Part shown: in pieces, positions 6,443 to 14,658 of the stretch
Layout of the letters: every line of letters starts with the position of its first letter
Numbering within the stretch: position 1 is the stretch's first letter
DNA from: Alphaproteobacteria bacterium
GTDB taxonomy: Bacteria > Pseudomonadota > Alphaproteobacteria > ATCC43930 > CGMCC-115725
Direction of reading: 5' to 3'
Assembly: GCA_019237175.1 (NCBI GenBank)
Contig: JAFAHP010000364.1
Coordinates: 1-21,853, forward strand
DNA: 21,853 nucleotides
Notes under the pieces: generated by a model
The model's database searches: none
The model's input: the letters and a program-made list of their open reading frames with translations, nothing else
Told to the model about the DNA's origin: nothing
Made by a program: the position numbers and the translations under genes

Positions 6443-7693
6443 ATGAGCTGGGAGCGGCTCTATCGAATCCTTCAGCCAGAAACCTCCGGCAATGCCGCGC
6501 GGGCATTTCGATTCGTGCATCACGCGATGGTTGTCCTCGGCATCGCCGTCATGCTCGCCGACACGGTGGCGTCATGGCGTAAGGCCCACCAGACGCTCCT
6601 CGACGCCGGATTTCAAGCCGTCTGCGTCTTTTTTATTGCCGAATACCTGACGCGGCTCGGTGCGTCGGTCGCGGCCCCGGGCGCTCATCGTGGCCGCTGG
6701 CGCGCCCGATTGGCGTGGGTGACCTCGCCGAGTGGCGTGTTCGACCTGCTCGGGGCAATGCCCGGAATCCTCGACATCGCCTTCAGCCCCGCCTACGCGA
6801 GCCTCTATGGTTTTGTTTGGGCGTTCAAGCCGGCCCGCTATTCCTCCGGGCTTGCCGGCTTGCGGCGGGTCGTCAGCCGCGCCCGAGACGCACTTTTGTC
6901 GGTGCTCCTGGCGTTTGGCATTGTGCTGCTCGCCGCTGCCAGCCTCGCTTACCTGCTCGAACGCAACGCTCAGCCGCAACTCTTCGGCTCGATCCCGCAA
7001 GCGTTGTGGTGGGCGATCGTCACGCTGACGACGACCGGCTATGGCGACGTGGTGCCGATGACCACGGCCGGTAAAATCCTCGGCGGCGTTGTCATGGCCG
7101 CCGGAATCCTTGTCTTTGCATTGGCGGCCGGCATTCTGGCCACTGGTTACGCAGAGGAATTGCGCCGGCGCGAGTTCCTGCGGACCTGGGATCTCGTCGC
7201 GAAGGTTCCCTTTTTTAAGAATGTCGGCGCCTCGGCTATCGCCGACGTCGCACGCCTGTTGCGGGCACGCGATTATCCTTCGCGGGCGGTCATCGTGCGC
7301 CGCGGCGAGAACGGCGATTGCATGTATTTTATCGCCGAGGGCGAAGTCGAGGTGCGGTTGCGGCCGGGGACGGTCCGTCTCGGTCCAGGAGATTTTTTCG
7401 GCGAGATGGCGTTGCTGACCGGCGGCCCTCGCACCGCGACAATCGTCGCCGCGCAACCCTGCACGCTGCTCAGCCTCGACATCGTCGATTTCCGTCAGCT
7501 GCTTGGCCGTCAGGCCGAACTGGCCCGTGTCGTACACGAGGAGGCGGAGAGGCGGCGCGTTGTCAACGAGGAGGCAGAGCGCTCGCGGGCGACGCGCGGC
7601 GCGCGGCGCGCGGGATCTCCTTCGAGGCGCGAGCCCAACCTCCCGGCAGATCAAGCAGCACCGCCCTCGCCTGGCCCGGCCAACGGCTCGTAG
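6443..7693 (+). CDS. Cyclic-nucleotide-gated K+ channel, MlotiK1 type
   Basis: The 416-residue protein has six membrane helices (about 25-235), a pore with the K+ selectivity filter TTTGYGD (Thr196-Asp202), and a C-terminal cNMP-binding domain (about 250-355). The phosphate-binding cassette FFGEMALLTGGPRTAT is complete, with Glu321 and Arg330 in the positions that hold the ribose and cyclic phosphate. Pore and linker segments (FGSIPQALWWAIVTLTTTGYGDVVP, AAGILATGYAEELRRREFLR) closely resemble MlotiK1, so K+ conduction gated by cAMP or cGMP is expected. The tail is longer than in MlotiK1 and carries a duplicated ten-residue unit. ATG 6443 overlaps an ATG on the other strand (CATG). The 3' end overlaps the DUF455 gene by 43 bases. 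Confidence 0.93.
   Translation: MSWERLYRILQPETSGNAARAFRFVHHAMVVLGIAVMLADTVASWRKAHQTLLDAGFQAVCVFFIAEYLTRLGASVAAPGAHRGRWRARLAWVTSPSGVFDLLGAMPGILDIAFSPAYASLYGFVWAFKPARYSSGLAGLRRVVSRARDALLSVLLAFGIVLLAAASLAYLLERNAQPQLFGSIPQALWWAIVTLTTTGYGDVVPMTTAGKILGGVVMAAGILVFALAAGILATGYAEELRRREFLRTWDLVAKVPFFKNVGASAIADVARLLRARDYPSRAVIVRRGENGDCMYFIAEGEVEVRLRPGTVRLGPGDFFGEMALLTGGPRTATIVAAQPCTLLSLDIVDFRQLLGRQAELARVVHEEAERRRVVNEEAERSRATRGARRAGSPSRREPNLPADQAAPPSPGPANGS
7526..7585 (+). repeat. 30-bp in-frame tandem duplication in the channel tail
   Basis: Two consecutive 30-base units (7526-7555 and 7556-7585) encode RVVHEEAERR and RVVNEEAERS. Several synonymous and a few amino-acid differences show that the duplication is not brand new. 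It lies directly after the cNMP-binding domain and would form a charged helix. Confidence 0.7.
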
Positions 7694-8460
7694 TAATCGG
7701 GGGGAAAACCGGCCGCGTCGCGCGCAGCGCGATTGAAGGGCGGCTTCAGCTCGCCTTTGAAAAACCGTTTGACCCTGTCGTGAAAGACGTCCCGAGGCAC
7801 CAGCTCTCGGGCATGACAGAGAAAGTTGAACCACCGCCGCCCGACGGCGACATGGCCGATCTCTTGCTCATAGATGATTTGCAGGACGGCGGCGCTCTCC
7901 CTATCGCCGGCGCGATCGAGGCGTGCCGCGATCTGCGGCGTTACATCGAGGCCGCGCGCTTCGAGCACGAGCGGCACAACGGCAAGACGCGCCAAGAGAT
8001 CATGGCTGGTCGCCGCCGCAGCCTCCCAGAGCCCGTCGTGAGCCGGCAAATCGCCATAGCACGCGCCAAAATCCTCGAGGCGCGCCGCGAGCAGTCGGAA
8101 GTGATGGGCTTCGTCGGCGCCAATTCGGACCCAATCGTCAAAGAATTCGCGCGGCAAGCCCTCCTGCGCGAAGCGCGCCACCATGTCCCAGGCGAGGTCG
8201 ATCGCATTCAGCTCGATATGCGCGAGCGCATGAATAAGTGCTTTGCGGCCCGCGAAGGAGCCGAAATTGCGCCGCTTCGGCATGTCGCGCGGCAGCAGCA
8301 ACCGTGGGAATAAGGGCCGCGCCGGCCGCGGCGGTGGGGCACAGTCGCCGATCGCCATCGATCTTTCGGCCCACGATGCCGCCAGCGCGCTGCTCGCCGC
8401 CGCCTTCCCGGCTGCGGCTGACATATTGAGGATCGCGACCGCTCCAGCGGTCAGGCTCAC
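7651..8460 (-). CDS. DUF455 family ferritin-like protein
   Basis: The 269-residue protein has the DUF455 ferritin-like fold: an N-terminal helix, then ALIHALAHIELNAIDLAWDM (Glu83), ADEAHHF (Glu117, His120), LEARGLD (Glu167) and YEQEIGHV (Glu200, His203). These residues could bind a two-metal centre. The family's reaction is not established; some members sit beside tRNA-modifying MiaE-like proteins in fold space, but no substrate can be assigned here. The open frame runs upstream into bcp. GTG 8460 is chosen because it lies five bases after the bcp stop and gives the usual family start (SLTAGAVAIL). It is the last gene of glnE-bcp-DUF455. Its end overlaps the convergent channel gene (7651-7693). 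Confidence 0.85.
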   Translation of the reverse strand: MSLTAGAVAILNMSAAAGKAAASSALAASWAERSMAIGDCAPPPRPARPLFPRLLLPRDMPKRRNFGSFAGRKALIHALAHIELNAIDLAWDMVARFAQEGLPREFFDDWVRIGADEAHHFRLLAARLEDFGACYGDLPAHDGLWEAAAATSHDLLARLAVVPLVLEARGLDVTPQIAARLDRAGDRESAAVLQIIYEQEIGHVAVGRRWFNFLCHARELVPRDVFHDRVKRFFKGELKPPFNRAARDAAGFPPDYYEPLAGPGEGGAA

Positions 8461-8465
8461 TGCCG

Positions 8466-8930
8466 TCAGAGGACTTGCGCCGCCTTTAGCACCTCGGCGA
8501 CGTGACCCGGCACCCGGACCTTCCGCCATACGCCGCGCACGGTGCCCGCCGCGTCGATCAGAAAGGTGGCGCGGTCGATGCCCATATACTTGCGGCCATA
8601 CATGCTTTTCTCGACCCAAGTCCCGTATTTTTCGCACACCTCGCCGTTGCCGTCGGAGGCGAGAATAAAGGGCAGATTGTGTTTCTTTTTGAATCTGTCG
8701 TGGGAGGCGACCGAATCCTTCGAAATGCCGATCACGACGGCACCGCTTCCGCCATAATCGGGGAAAGCATCGCGAAAGCCGCAAGCCTCGGCGGTGCAAC
8801 CCGAGGTGTCGTCTTTCGGATAAAAATACAACACCACCTTTTTGCCGGCGAGCTTGGAAAGGGTGACGGTGCCGTTGCCGTCTGTCGGCAGTGTGAAGTC
8901 GGGCGCCTTTTGGCCGGGCTCGAGGCTCAT
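8466..8930 (-). CDS. bcp: Thioredoxin-dependent peroxiredoxin, Bcp type
   Basis: The 154-residue peroxiredoxin has FYPKDDTSGCTAEAC. Cys45 is the peroxidatic and Cys50 the resolving residue, the same positions as in E. coli Bcp, with Thr42 in the active-site PxxxT/C-type loop. It reduces hydroperoxides in the cytoplasm using thioredoxin. Later family segments GISKDSVASHDRFKKKHNLPF and ATFLIDAAGTVRGVWRKV are also present. Its ATG overlaps the glnE stop in ATGA (8927-8930), so translation is probably coupled to glnE. The DUF455 gene follows after five bases. Confidence 0.95.
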   Translation of the reverse strand: MSLEPGQKAPDFTLPTDGNGTVTLSKLAGKKVVLYFYPKDDTSGCTAEACGFRDAFPDYGGSGAVVIGISKDSVASHDRFKKKHNLPFILASDGNGEVCEKYGTWVEKSMYGRKYMGIDRATFLIDAAGTVRGVWRKVRVPGHVAEVLKAAQVL

Positions 8931-11926
8931 ATTGCGCGGTCTCCTGCGTTTTCGGCGTTCGCGGACAGGGCGCGCGCCGCTGGTACGTTGATCAGGCGAT
9001 CGTACCAGCGGCGAACATTCGCGGTTGCATCAGTGATATCTCTGAGGAGGTGATCGAAGTCAACGGCACCCGCACAACGCGCCAAAGTGGCCGCGTCAGG
9101 TTCGGGGAAATTACCGTCACGCTCTGCGTTTTCGCCGATCAAGCTCAACACCGCGTGGACATTGCTGAGCAATTCGATGGCGGCGCCGAGCTCCCGCCCC
9201 GCCCGGGGTGCCAATACACCCGCCGCATCGAGCGCTCGCAGCGCATCTCTCGTGGCACGCTGCAGGAGCTGCGGCGTTTGGGCGGCCTCGCGCAGCATCA
9301 AATACTGTGCAATGAATTCGATGTCGATCAGACCGCCGCGGCGGTACTTCAGCTCCCATGGCGGCGGCCGCAGGTGCTCGGCGGCAATGCGTCTGCGCAT
9401 ATCGGCAACATCGGCCACCAGCCGCCGCGGGTCGCGCGGTATGCGCAAGACAGCATCGATTGTCCCGGCAATGCGCCGGCGCAGGCCAGTCTCTCCCGCG
9501 ACGGGGCGCGCTCGGGTCAACGCCATGTGCTCCCAGGTCCATGCCGACTCACGCTGGTAATGATCGAAACTTTGGAGGCTTGACGCTATCGGCCCCGACG
9601 AACCTGAGGGCCGCAGCCGCATATCTACCTGGTAGAGCACCCCTTCCGCCGTCGGCGCCGTCAACGCGCCAATCAGCCGCTGGCTCAGGCGCATATAGTA
9701 AGTTGAGATCGGAAGCGGCCGCGCGCCGTCCGAGGCTGTGGTTGCGGGTGGCGCATCGTAGATCAAGATCAGGTCGAGATCCGAAGCCAGGGTCATTTCG
9801 CGGCTTCCAAGCCGCCCCATGCCGATAATCGCGAAACAGCCACCTCTTACCTGCCCGTGATGCCGTGCAAAATCCTCCTCGACCATCGCGAGCAGTGCTT
9901 CCAGTGCGGCCTCGGCGATATCGGCGAGAGCTTTGCCAGCCGCGCCACCGTCGATCGTGCGGCGCAGCAGTTGCACGCCGACTTGAAACCGCCGTTCGCC
10001 GGCCCACCGCCGCAGCACGTCGAGCTTATCAGCAAAATCGCCGGCGCCGGCCAAGACCCGCCCCAGATCGGCGGCGAGGCCCGGTCGTTCCGGCGGGGCC
10101 GAGAAGAACTCCTGCGTCAGCACCGCGTCGAGCAACGCTGGCCGTTGCGCTAATTGCTCGGCAAGTCCCGGAGCCCCGGCCATAATGTTGGCGACGAGCG
10201 CCAGCAGTCCGGGATTTGCCTGGAACAATGAAAACAGCTGCACTCCGGCAGCGAGCCGCGACAGGAACTGGTCGAGACGCCGCAGCGCCTCGTCGGGATG
10301 CGATGTGACGCCAAAGATGTGCAACAGCTGCGGCACCAGCTCGGTCAGGATCTCACGCGCCCGCTGACTGCGGGTGGCGCGCAAACGGCCATGATGCCAG
10401 CCCCGCACCAGCGCGGCGACGGCGGACGGGCGCGCAAAGCCGAGAGCTGACAAGGTGGTTAACGTATCTGGATCATCTTCGGCGCCGGTAAAAACAAGGT
10501 TTCCGGGCCCGGCGAGGCTCGGCGCCTGTTCGAACAGCGCCGCGTAATGCCGCTCGACCGATCCGAGATGAGCGGTGAGCTCGGCGCCGAACGCCTCCAA
10601 GCTGTGATACCCGAGAAAGATCGCGATATGCGCGATACCGTCGCGGTCTTGCGGCAAGCGATGGGTTTGCGCATCGTCAACCATCTGCAAGCGATGCTCG
10701 AGCCGACGCAGAAAGCGGTAATCGGCGGTCAATTCCGCCGCCACCGTCGGATCGATCCGCCCGGTGTCGGCGAGCCGGCACAACGCCTCGCAAGTCGCGC
10801 GCACCCGCAGCTCGGGGAGGCGCCCGCCCCAGATCAGCTGTTGTGTTTGTGCAAAGAATTCGATCTCGCGGATGCCGCCGCGGCCGATTTTGATGTTGTG
10901 GCCTTCCATCGTGATCTGGCCGAGCCCGTGATGGGCATTGATCTGCCGCTTGATCGAGTGAATGTCCTGGATCGCCGCAAAATCGAGGTGTTTGCGCCAA
11001 ATGTACGGGGTGAGCCAACGCAAAAACCGTACACCGGCAGCGCGATCGCCGGCGACCGGGCGTGCCTTGATCAGCGCCGCTCGTTCCCAATTCTGGCCGA
11101 CGGTCTCGTAATAGGTCATGGCCGCCGGCACCGACACCGCCGGCGGGGTCGATCCCGGGTCCGGACGCAGCCGAAGATCGACACGAAAGACATAACCCTC
11201 GGCGGTGCGCTCTTCGAGGATACGCACCAGGTCGCGCGCCATTCGGTTGAACAACGACTGCGCGCCGTCGCGCGCAGTAACGCGCGACTTGGCCGGATCG
11301 AAGAACAAAATGAGGTCAATATCGCTCGAGTAGTTCAACTCATTGGCGCCGAGCTTTCCCATGCCGAGCACGATCAGCCCGCTGTCTGGTTCGGGATCGC
11401 CTGGATCCCGGAGCCCGATCAGGTTTCTGTTCGCCGCCTGACGCAGCAAAAGGCGTAGTGCCGCCCCGATTGCCGCATCGGCAAAGCGGCTCAAACCCGC
11501 GGTTTGTTGTTCGAGCGACCAGGCGCGGGTCAGCTCGGCGACGGCGGCAAGCAACGCCACGCGGCGCTTGGCGGTGCGCAATCGGCGCATCAGCGCCGCG
11601 ATGTCTTCCTTTCGGTCGGCGGGATCTTCGATTGCGGCCGCGATCACGTCGAACAAGGGATCCGGTCCCTCTTCGACGACACGGGTCAGGAATTGCCATT
11701 CTTGGACAGCAAGCCCGCCGAGATAGGGACTGTTGCCAAAAATCGAGGCGAGCAACTTCTTGCCTGGGGGCGACCTGCTCCAATTGAGTGCGGTTTTCGC
11801 CTCGGAAGGGGTGTCCGTCCCGGCGAGCATTTCCTCCCAGGCAGCGAAGCCAAGCGAGAGCCGGCGCCGATCGGCCGGTTCAGGCAGTTCGCTGCCGTCG
11901 GGCGAAAGATCTGCGAAAAGTTTCAT
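8927..11926 (-). CDS. glnE: Bifunctional glutamine-synthetase adenylyltransferase/adenylyl-removing enzyme
   Basis: The 999-residue protein has the duplicated nucleotidyltransferase layout of GlnE. It attaches AMP to, or removes it from, glutamine synthetase in response to PII state, controlling nitrogen assimilation. The N-terminal removal domain carries GMGKLGANELNYSSDIDLILFFD (from about residue 188). The C-terminal transfer domain carries GMGRLGSREMTLASDLDLILIYD (about 700-725), each with the DxD metal pair. KIGRGGIREIEF and KYRRGGLIDIEFIAQYL mark the paired GlnE domains. Length is normal (about 950-1000). ATG 11926 has a GGAG site seven bases upstream. A gap of about 400 bases lies upstream, and bcp is translationally coupled at its 3' end. 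Confidence 0.97.
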   Translation of the reverse strand: MKLFADLSPDGSELPEPADRRRLSLGFAAWEEMLAGTDTPSEAKTALNWSRSPPGKKLLASIFGNSPYLGGLAVQEWQFLTRVVEEGPDPLFDVIAAAIEDPADRKEDIAALMRRLRTAKRRVALLAAVAELTRAWSLEQQTAGLSRFADAAIGAALRLLLRQAANRNLIGLRDPGDPEPDSGLIVLGMGKLGANELNYSSDIDLILFFDPAKSRVTARDGAQSLFNRMARDLVRILEERTAEGYVFRVDLRLRPDPGSTPPAVSVPAAMTYYETVGQNWERAALIKARPVAGDRAAGVRFLRWLTPYIWRKHLDFAAIQDIHSIKRQINAHHGLGQITMEGHNIKIGRGGIREIEFFAQTQQLIWGGRLPELRVRATCEALCRLADTGRIDPTVAAELTADYRFLRRLEHRLQMVDDAQTHRLPQDRDGIAHIAIFLGYHSLEAFGAELTAHLGSVERHYAALFEQAPSLAGPGNLVFTGAEDDPDTLTTLSALGFARPSAVAALVRGWHHGRLRATRSQRAREILTELVPQLLHIFGVTSHPDEALRRLDQFLSRLAAGVQLFSLFQANPGLLALVANIMAGAPGLAEQLAQRPALLDAVLTQEFFSAPPERPGLAADLGRVLAGAGDFADKLDVLRRWAGERRFQVGVQLLRRTIDGGAAGKALADIAEAALEALLAMVEEDFARHHGQVRGGCFAIIGMGRLGSREMTLASDLDLILIYDAPPATTASDGARPLPISTYYMRLSQRLIGALTAPTAEGVLYQVDMRLRPSGSSGPIASSLQSFDHYQRESAWTWEHMALTRARPVAGETGLRRRIAGTIDAVLRIPRDPRRLVADVADMRRRIAAEHLRPPPWELKYRRGGLIDIEFIAQYLMLREAAQTPQLLQRATRDALRALDAAGVLAPRAGRELGAAIELLSNVHAVLSLIGENAERDGNFPEPDAATLARCAGAVDFDHLLRDITDATANVRRWYDRLINVPAARALSANAENAGDRAI

Positions 11927-11940
11927 TCTTGACTCCGGCG

Positions 11941-11954
11941 ATCGGCCGGCCGAT
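11941..11954. promoter_or_regulatory. 14-base palindrome upstream of glnE
   Basis: ATCGGCCGGCCGAT reads the same on both strands and sits 15 bases before the glnE ATG (minus strand). It could be an operator for a dimeric regulator or a short hairpin in the glnE leader. Its GC-rich centre also makes chance occurrence plausible in this genome. Confidence 0.3.
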
Positions 11955-12301
11955 TCGCATCAGCCGGGCGGCGGGAAGAGCGTTTGCCACCCCGCGCGAC
12001 AGTTCCGACTGTAAAAACGGTACGTGCTATCACGCCTTCGCCCTTTCCGATCGCTCGCCGCCGGGGTGTTGCCTGCCGGAGTGTCGCGTGCGTCGCGTAT
12101 CGTAAGGCAGCTAAAACGCATGCTCAGCGATGCATGGCTACGCCGCCCGGCTGACCAACCATCCCCCTCGGCCCGAACAATTGAGTTGACCCGCCCGTCA
12201 GGGGTTCGTCGATTATGCGTTGCAGCGGCGCCGAGTGTAGGCGTTCAGTACCCCAGCAGGTGTCTTTGATAATTAACGGGCAGACGAAAGGGTCGAATGT
12301 G

Positions 12302-12321
12302 GCAGGTTCCTCGCAACCTGC
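12302..12321 (+). promoter_or_regulatory. Leader hairpin before the first DevC-type permease
   Basis: GCAGGTT (12302-12308) and AACCTGC (12315-12321) are perfect complements around a six-base loop, CCTCGC. The stem ends 12 bases before the GTG start at 12334, next to the ribosome-binding region. It could influence translation of the operon's first gene. Confidence 0.35.
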
Positions 12322-12333
12322 GGGACGGCGAGC

Positions 12334-13464
12334 GTGACTATCGAACTCGCTTGGCGGATCCTGACGCAAGACATAGGAAGAACGGCGCTGGCGTTGGCCG
12401 GCATTTTTATGGCGATATTGCTGGTCTTTATCCAGCTGGGTCTGTTCTTCGCCGTGCCGCAGGGTGGGTTGCTGCTGTATGACCACATGCGATTCGACCT
12501 GCTGCTCGTTTCGGACCAGTATGAGTATCAGGCACAGCCTGGCGCGTTTCAGCTGACCCGGCTGATCGCGGCCCGCAACTCGCCAGATGTCGTCAAAGCG
12601 ACGCCGCTTTATTTCGGCTTCGTCAAGTGGAAGAGCGGCGAAGACGGGCTGTGGCCCGATCTTTTCGTAATCGGGTTCGATCCGGCGAGCGCCGTTTTGA
12701 CACCGGCCAGCATCAATGCCGACCTGGGCGTCTTGTCGCGACCGGATACAATCCTTGTCGACAATGCGACGCGGCCGATCTTCGGACCGATCGAGGCGGG
12801 CCGCGTCGTCGATATCGCCGATCGCCGGGAGGCGATCGGCGGGCAATATGTGCTTGGCACGGGTTTTATGGGGCTCGGTGTAGCGCTTCTCAGCGAGGCG
12901 AATTTTGCGCGGCTGTTGCCGCATCGCGGCCTGGCGATGCCCAATTTGGGCGCGATCCAACTGAAGCCGGGCGTCGATCCGAGCGGGGCCGCCGCCGATC
13001 TGCAGAAGTTGACCGGTCCCGGCACAACGATTTTCACGCGACCGAAACTCGATGCTTACGAGGCAGGCTATTGGACGACGCGGACTTCGGTCGGGCTGAT
13101 TTTCGGCTCGGGCTTGCTGATCTCGATCGTGGTCGGGATTATGGTCATCTACCAGATCGTATCGACCCAGATCGGCCGACAATTGCCACAATTCGCCACT
13201 CTGAAAGCGATCGGTTATAGCGATCGCGCTCTTGCGGGCACGGTCACCGCAATGTCGCTGATCATTGCCGTGGCCGGCTTTTGGCCGGCATTGGCTGCGG
13301 CGGCGCTGATTTATGACGAGATCAGGCAGAGGACCTTACTCCCGATGACCTTATCCATCGGCCATGCCGCCTTGGTGTTGACTGCGTCGCTGGCGATGGC
13401 CGTCGTCTCGGCTTTATTGGCAGCAGATGGCCTCAGACGCGCTGACCCTGCCGACGTCTTCTGA
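12334..13464 (+). CDS. DevC-type ABC transporter permease (FtsX/MacB-like fold), first copy
   Basis: The 376-residue protein has one N-terminal membrane helix (about 16-38), a large extracytoplasmic part (about 45-245) and three C-terminal helices (about 250-275, 300-325, 345-365). That is the layout of DevC in DevBCA exporters. Typical pieces are the start LAWRILTQDIGRTALALAGI, the segment QIGRQLPQFATLKAIGYSD after helix two, and the closing RADPADVF. DevC partners with a DevA ATPase and normally with a DevB membrane-fusion protein plus TolC to export glycolipid or other substrates. No DevB gene is seen here. GTG 12334 is the first start in frame. The second permease follows within about 50 bases. 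Confidence 0.85.
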   Translation: MTIELAWRILTQDIGRTALALAGIFMAILLVFIQLGLFFAVPQGGLLLYDHMRFDLLLVSDQYEYQAQPGAFQLTRLIAARNSPDVVKATPLYFGFVKWKSGEDGLWPDLFVIGFDPASAVLTPASINADLGVLSRPDTILVDNATRPIFGPIEAGRVVDIADRREAIGGQYVLGTGFMGLGVALLSEANFARLLPHRGLAMPNLGAIQLKPGVDPSGAAADLQKLTGPGTTIFTRPKLDAYEAGYWTTRTSVGLIFGSGLLISIVVGIMVIYQIVSTQIGRQLPQFATLKAIGYSDRALAGTVTAMSLIIAVAGFWPALAAAALIYDEIRQRTLLPMTLSIGHAALVLTASLAMAVVSALLAADGLRRADPADVF

Positions 13465-13512
13465 GCAATAGGTGAAATGGCGGTAGGGTTCTTTCTCGCT
13501 GATCGGGGCGGA

Positions 13513-14658
13513 ATGCATGCGGTGCCGCTCGCTTGGCGCGGCGTCATCGCGAACAAATGGCGACTGGTTCGGTCGAGTGCCGGCATCGGCTTTGCGGTAT
13601 TGCTGATGCTGACCCAGCTCGGCTTCCAAGAGGCGTTTTTCGCCGCCTCGCTTCGGGTGCTGCGCGGGCTTGACGGCGAGATCTTTTTGCAGAGCGCGCA
13701 TAAATACCAATTCGCGACCCAGGATCCGTTTTCGGTGAGCCTCTTGGCGACCGCTAAAACCGTACCCGGAGTAAAGAGTGTATCGCCGTTCTATGCGGAC
13801 TGGTATGACCTGTTCTGGAAGAGCCCGGTCGACGGCAAGGTTTACCTGATCCGCGGTTTCGCCTTTGATCCTGACCGACCGGTCCTTCTGCTGCCGGCTG
13901 TGAACACGCAGCGCGGCCGGCTGCAGGCAACGGGTGCGGTGCTCGTCGATCGCCGCGCTCGCCGCTTTCTCGGCATGGATCGGCCGGTGGCGCAATCGGA
14001 GATTAACGGCGTCAGAACCGACATTGTCGGTCAATTCGCGCTCGGCCCCGATTTCGTCAGCGACGGCACGGTAATCATGAGCGAGCGCACATTTGCAAGC
14101 GTGATGCACGCGAGCGTTAGCGACCCGCCGGGCGTCGAGCTCGGCGTGATCAAGCTCGCACCTGGTGCTGACCCGGCTCAGGTACAGAGCGCGCTGCGCA
14201 GAGCGTTGCCGGCGAGCATCACCATCATGACCAAAGATCAACTGGTCGCGTTTGAGCGCGCATTCCAAGCCAACCTGTCCTCGGCCGGACCGATTTTTGC
14301 CATCGGAACGATCGTTGGCTTCGTCGTCGGCATGTTGATCTCGTATCAAATCACGTTTGCCGAGGTTTCCGACCGGCTGCCGCAATACGCCACGCTGAAG
14401 GCGATCGGTTATCCGACTGCCTACCTGTTGCGCGTGGTGCTGGAGCAGGCAGGGTTGAACGGCATTGCAGGCTGGATCCCGGCGTGGCTCACAAGCCTCG
14501 GTCTTTATCGGCTGATCGAGCACATCGCGCTGCTGCCGATGCAGATGAGCCTCGGCATTACCTTGCTGAGCCTCGCCCTAACTCTCGGCATGTGTTTGAT
14601 CTCCGCAACAATTGCGGTGGGCCGGGTGATCCGGGCCGATCCTGCGGCGGTGTTCTGA
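13513..14658 (+). CDS. DevC-type ABC transporter permease, second copy
   Basis: The 381-residue protein has the same layout as the preceding gene: a helix at about 20-40, a periplasmic domain, then three helices near the end. It shares the conserved stretch DRLPQYATLKAIGYPTAYL and the ending RADPAAVF. The two copies probably form a heterodimer with the following ATPase. The frame is open from ATG 13477. ATG 13513 is preferred because its start (MHAVPLAWRG) aligns with that of the first copy (MTIELAWRIL), but the ribosome sites do not decide. The TGA stop shares one base with the ATPase ATG (TGATG), which points to translational coupling. Confidence 0.85.
   Translation: MHAVPLAWRGVIANKWRLVRSSAGIGFAVLLMLTQLGFQEAFFAASLRVLRGLDGEIFLQSAHKYQFATQDPFSVSLLATAKTVPGVKSVSPFYADWYDLFWKSPVDGKVYLIRGFAFDPDRPVLLLPAVNTQRGRLQATGAVLVDRRARRFLGMDRPVAQSEINGVRTDIVGQFALGPDFVSDGTVIMSERTFASVMHASVSDPPGVELGVIKLAPGADPAQVQSALRRALPASITIMTKDQLVAFERAFQANLSSAGPIFAIGTIVGFVVGMLISYQITFAEVSDRLPQYATLKAIGYPTAYLLRVVLEQAGLNGIAGWIPAWLTSLGLYRLIEHIALLPMQMSLGITLLSLALTLGMCLISATIAVGRVIRADPAAVF

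Larger units (their letters stand above)
11927..12333. other. Divergent intergenic region between glnE and the ABC operon
   Basis: No coding sequence is supported in these 407 bases. They must hold the promoters of both flanking operons. A perfect 14-base palindrome ATCGGCC/GGCCGAT lies at 11941-11954, 15 bases upstream of the glnE start. A weak plus-strand promoter candidate is TTGACC (12186-12191), a 19-base spacer and GATTAT (12211-12216). A hairpin lies just before the permease start (12302-12321). Confidence 0.5.

Noticed and set aside
6572..7834. Long minus-strand open frame opposite the K+ channel gene
   Set aside because: It is antisense to a clear channel gene with filter and cNMP motifs; its translation is rich in Arg, Gly and His and resembles no family.
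7318..8313. Plus-strand open frame across the channel 3' end and the DUF455 gene
   Set aside because: It is an alternative frame of the channel gene and then antisense to DUF455, with no domain similarity.
9050..11458. Several plus-strand open frames opposite glnE
   Set aside because: glnE is complete with both catalytic motifs on the minus strand; these are shadows.
12124..13191. Long minus-strand open frame opposite the first DevC-type permease
   Set aside because: The plus-strand frame has membrane helices and family motifs; the minus-strand product is a charged low-complexity shadow typical of GC-rich DNA.
13414..14523. Long minus-strand open frame opposite the second permease
   Set aside because: Same reason as for the first permease: no recognisable domain, and the plus strand is clearly coding.
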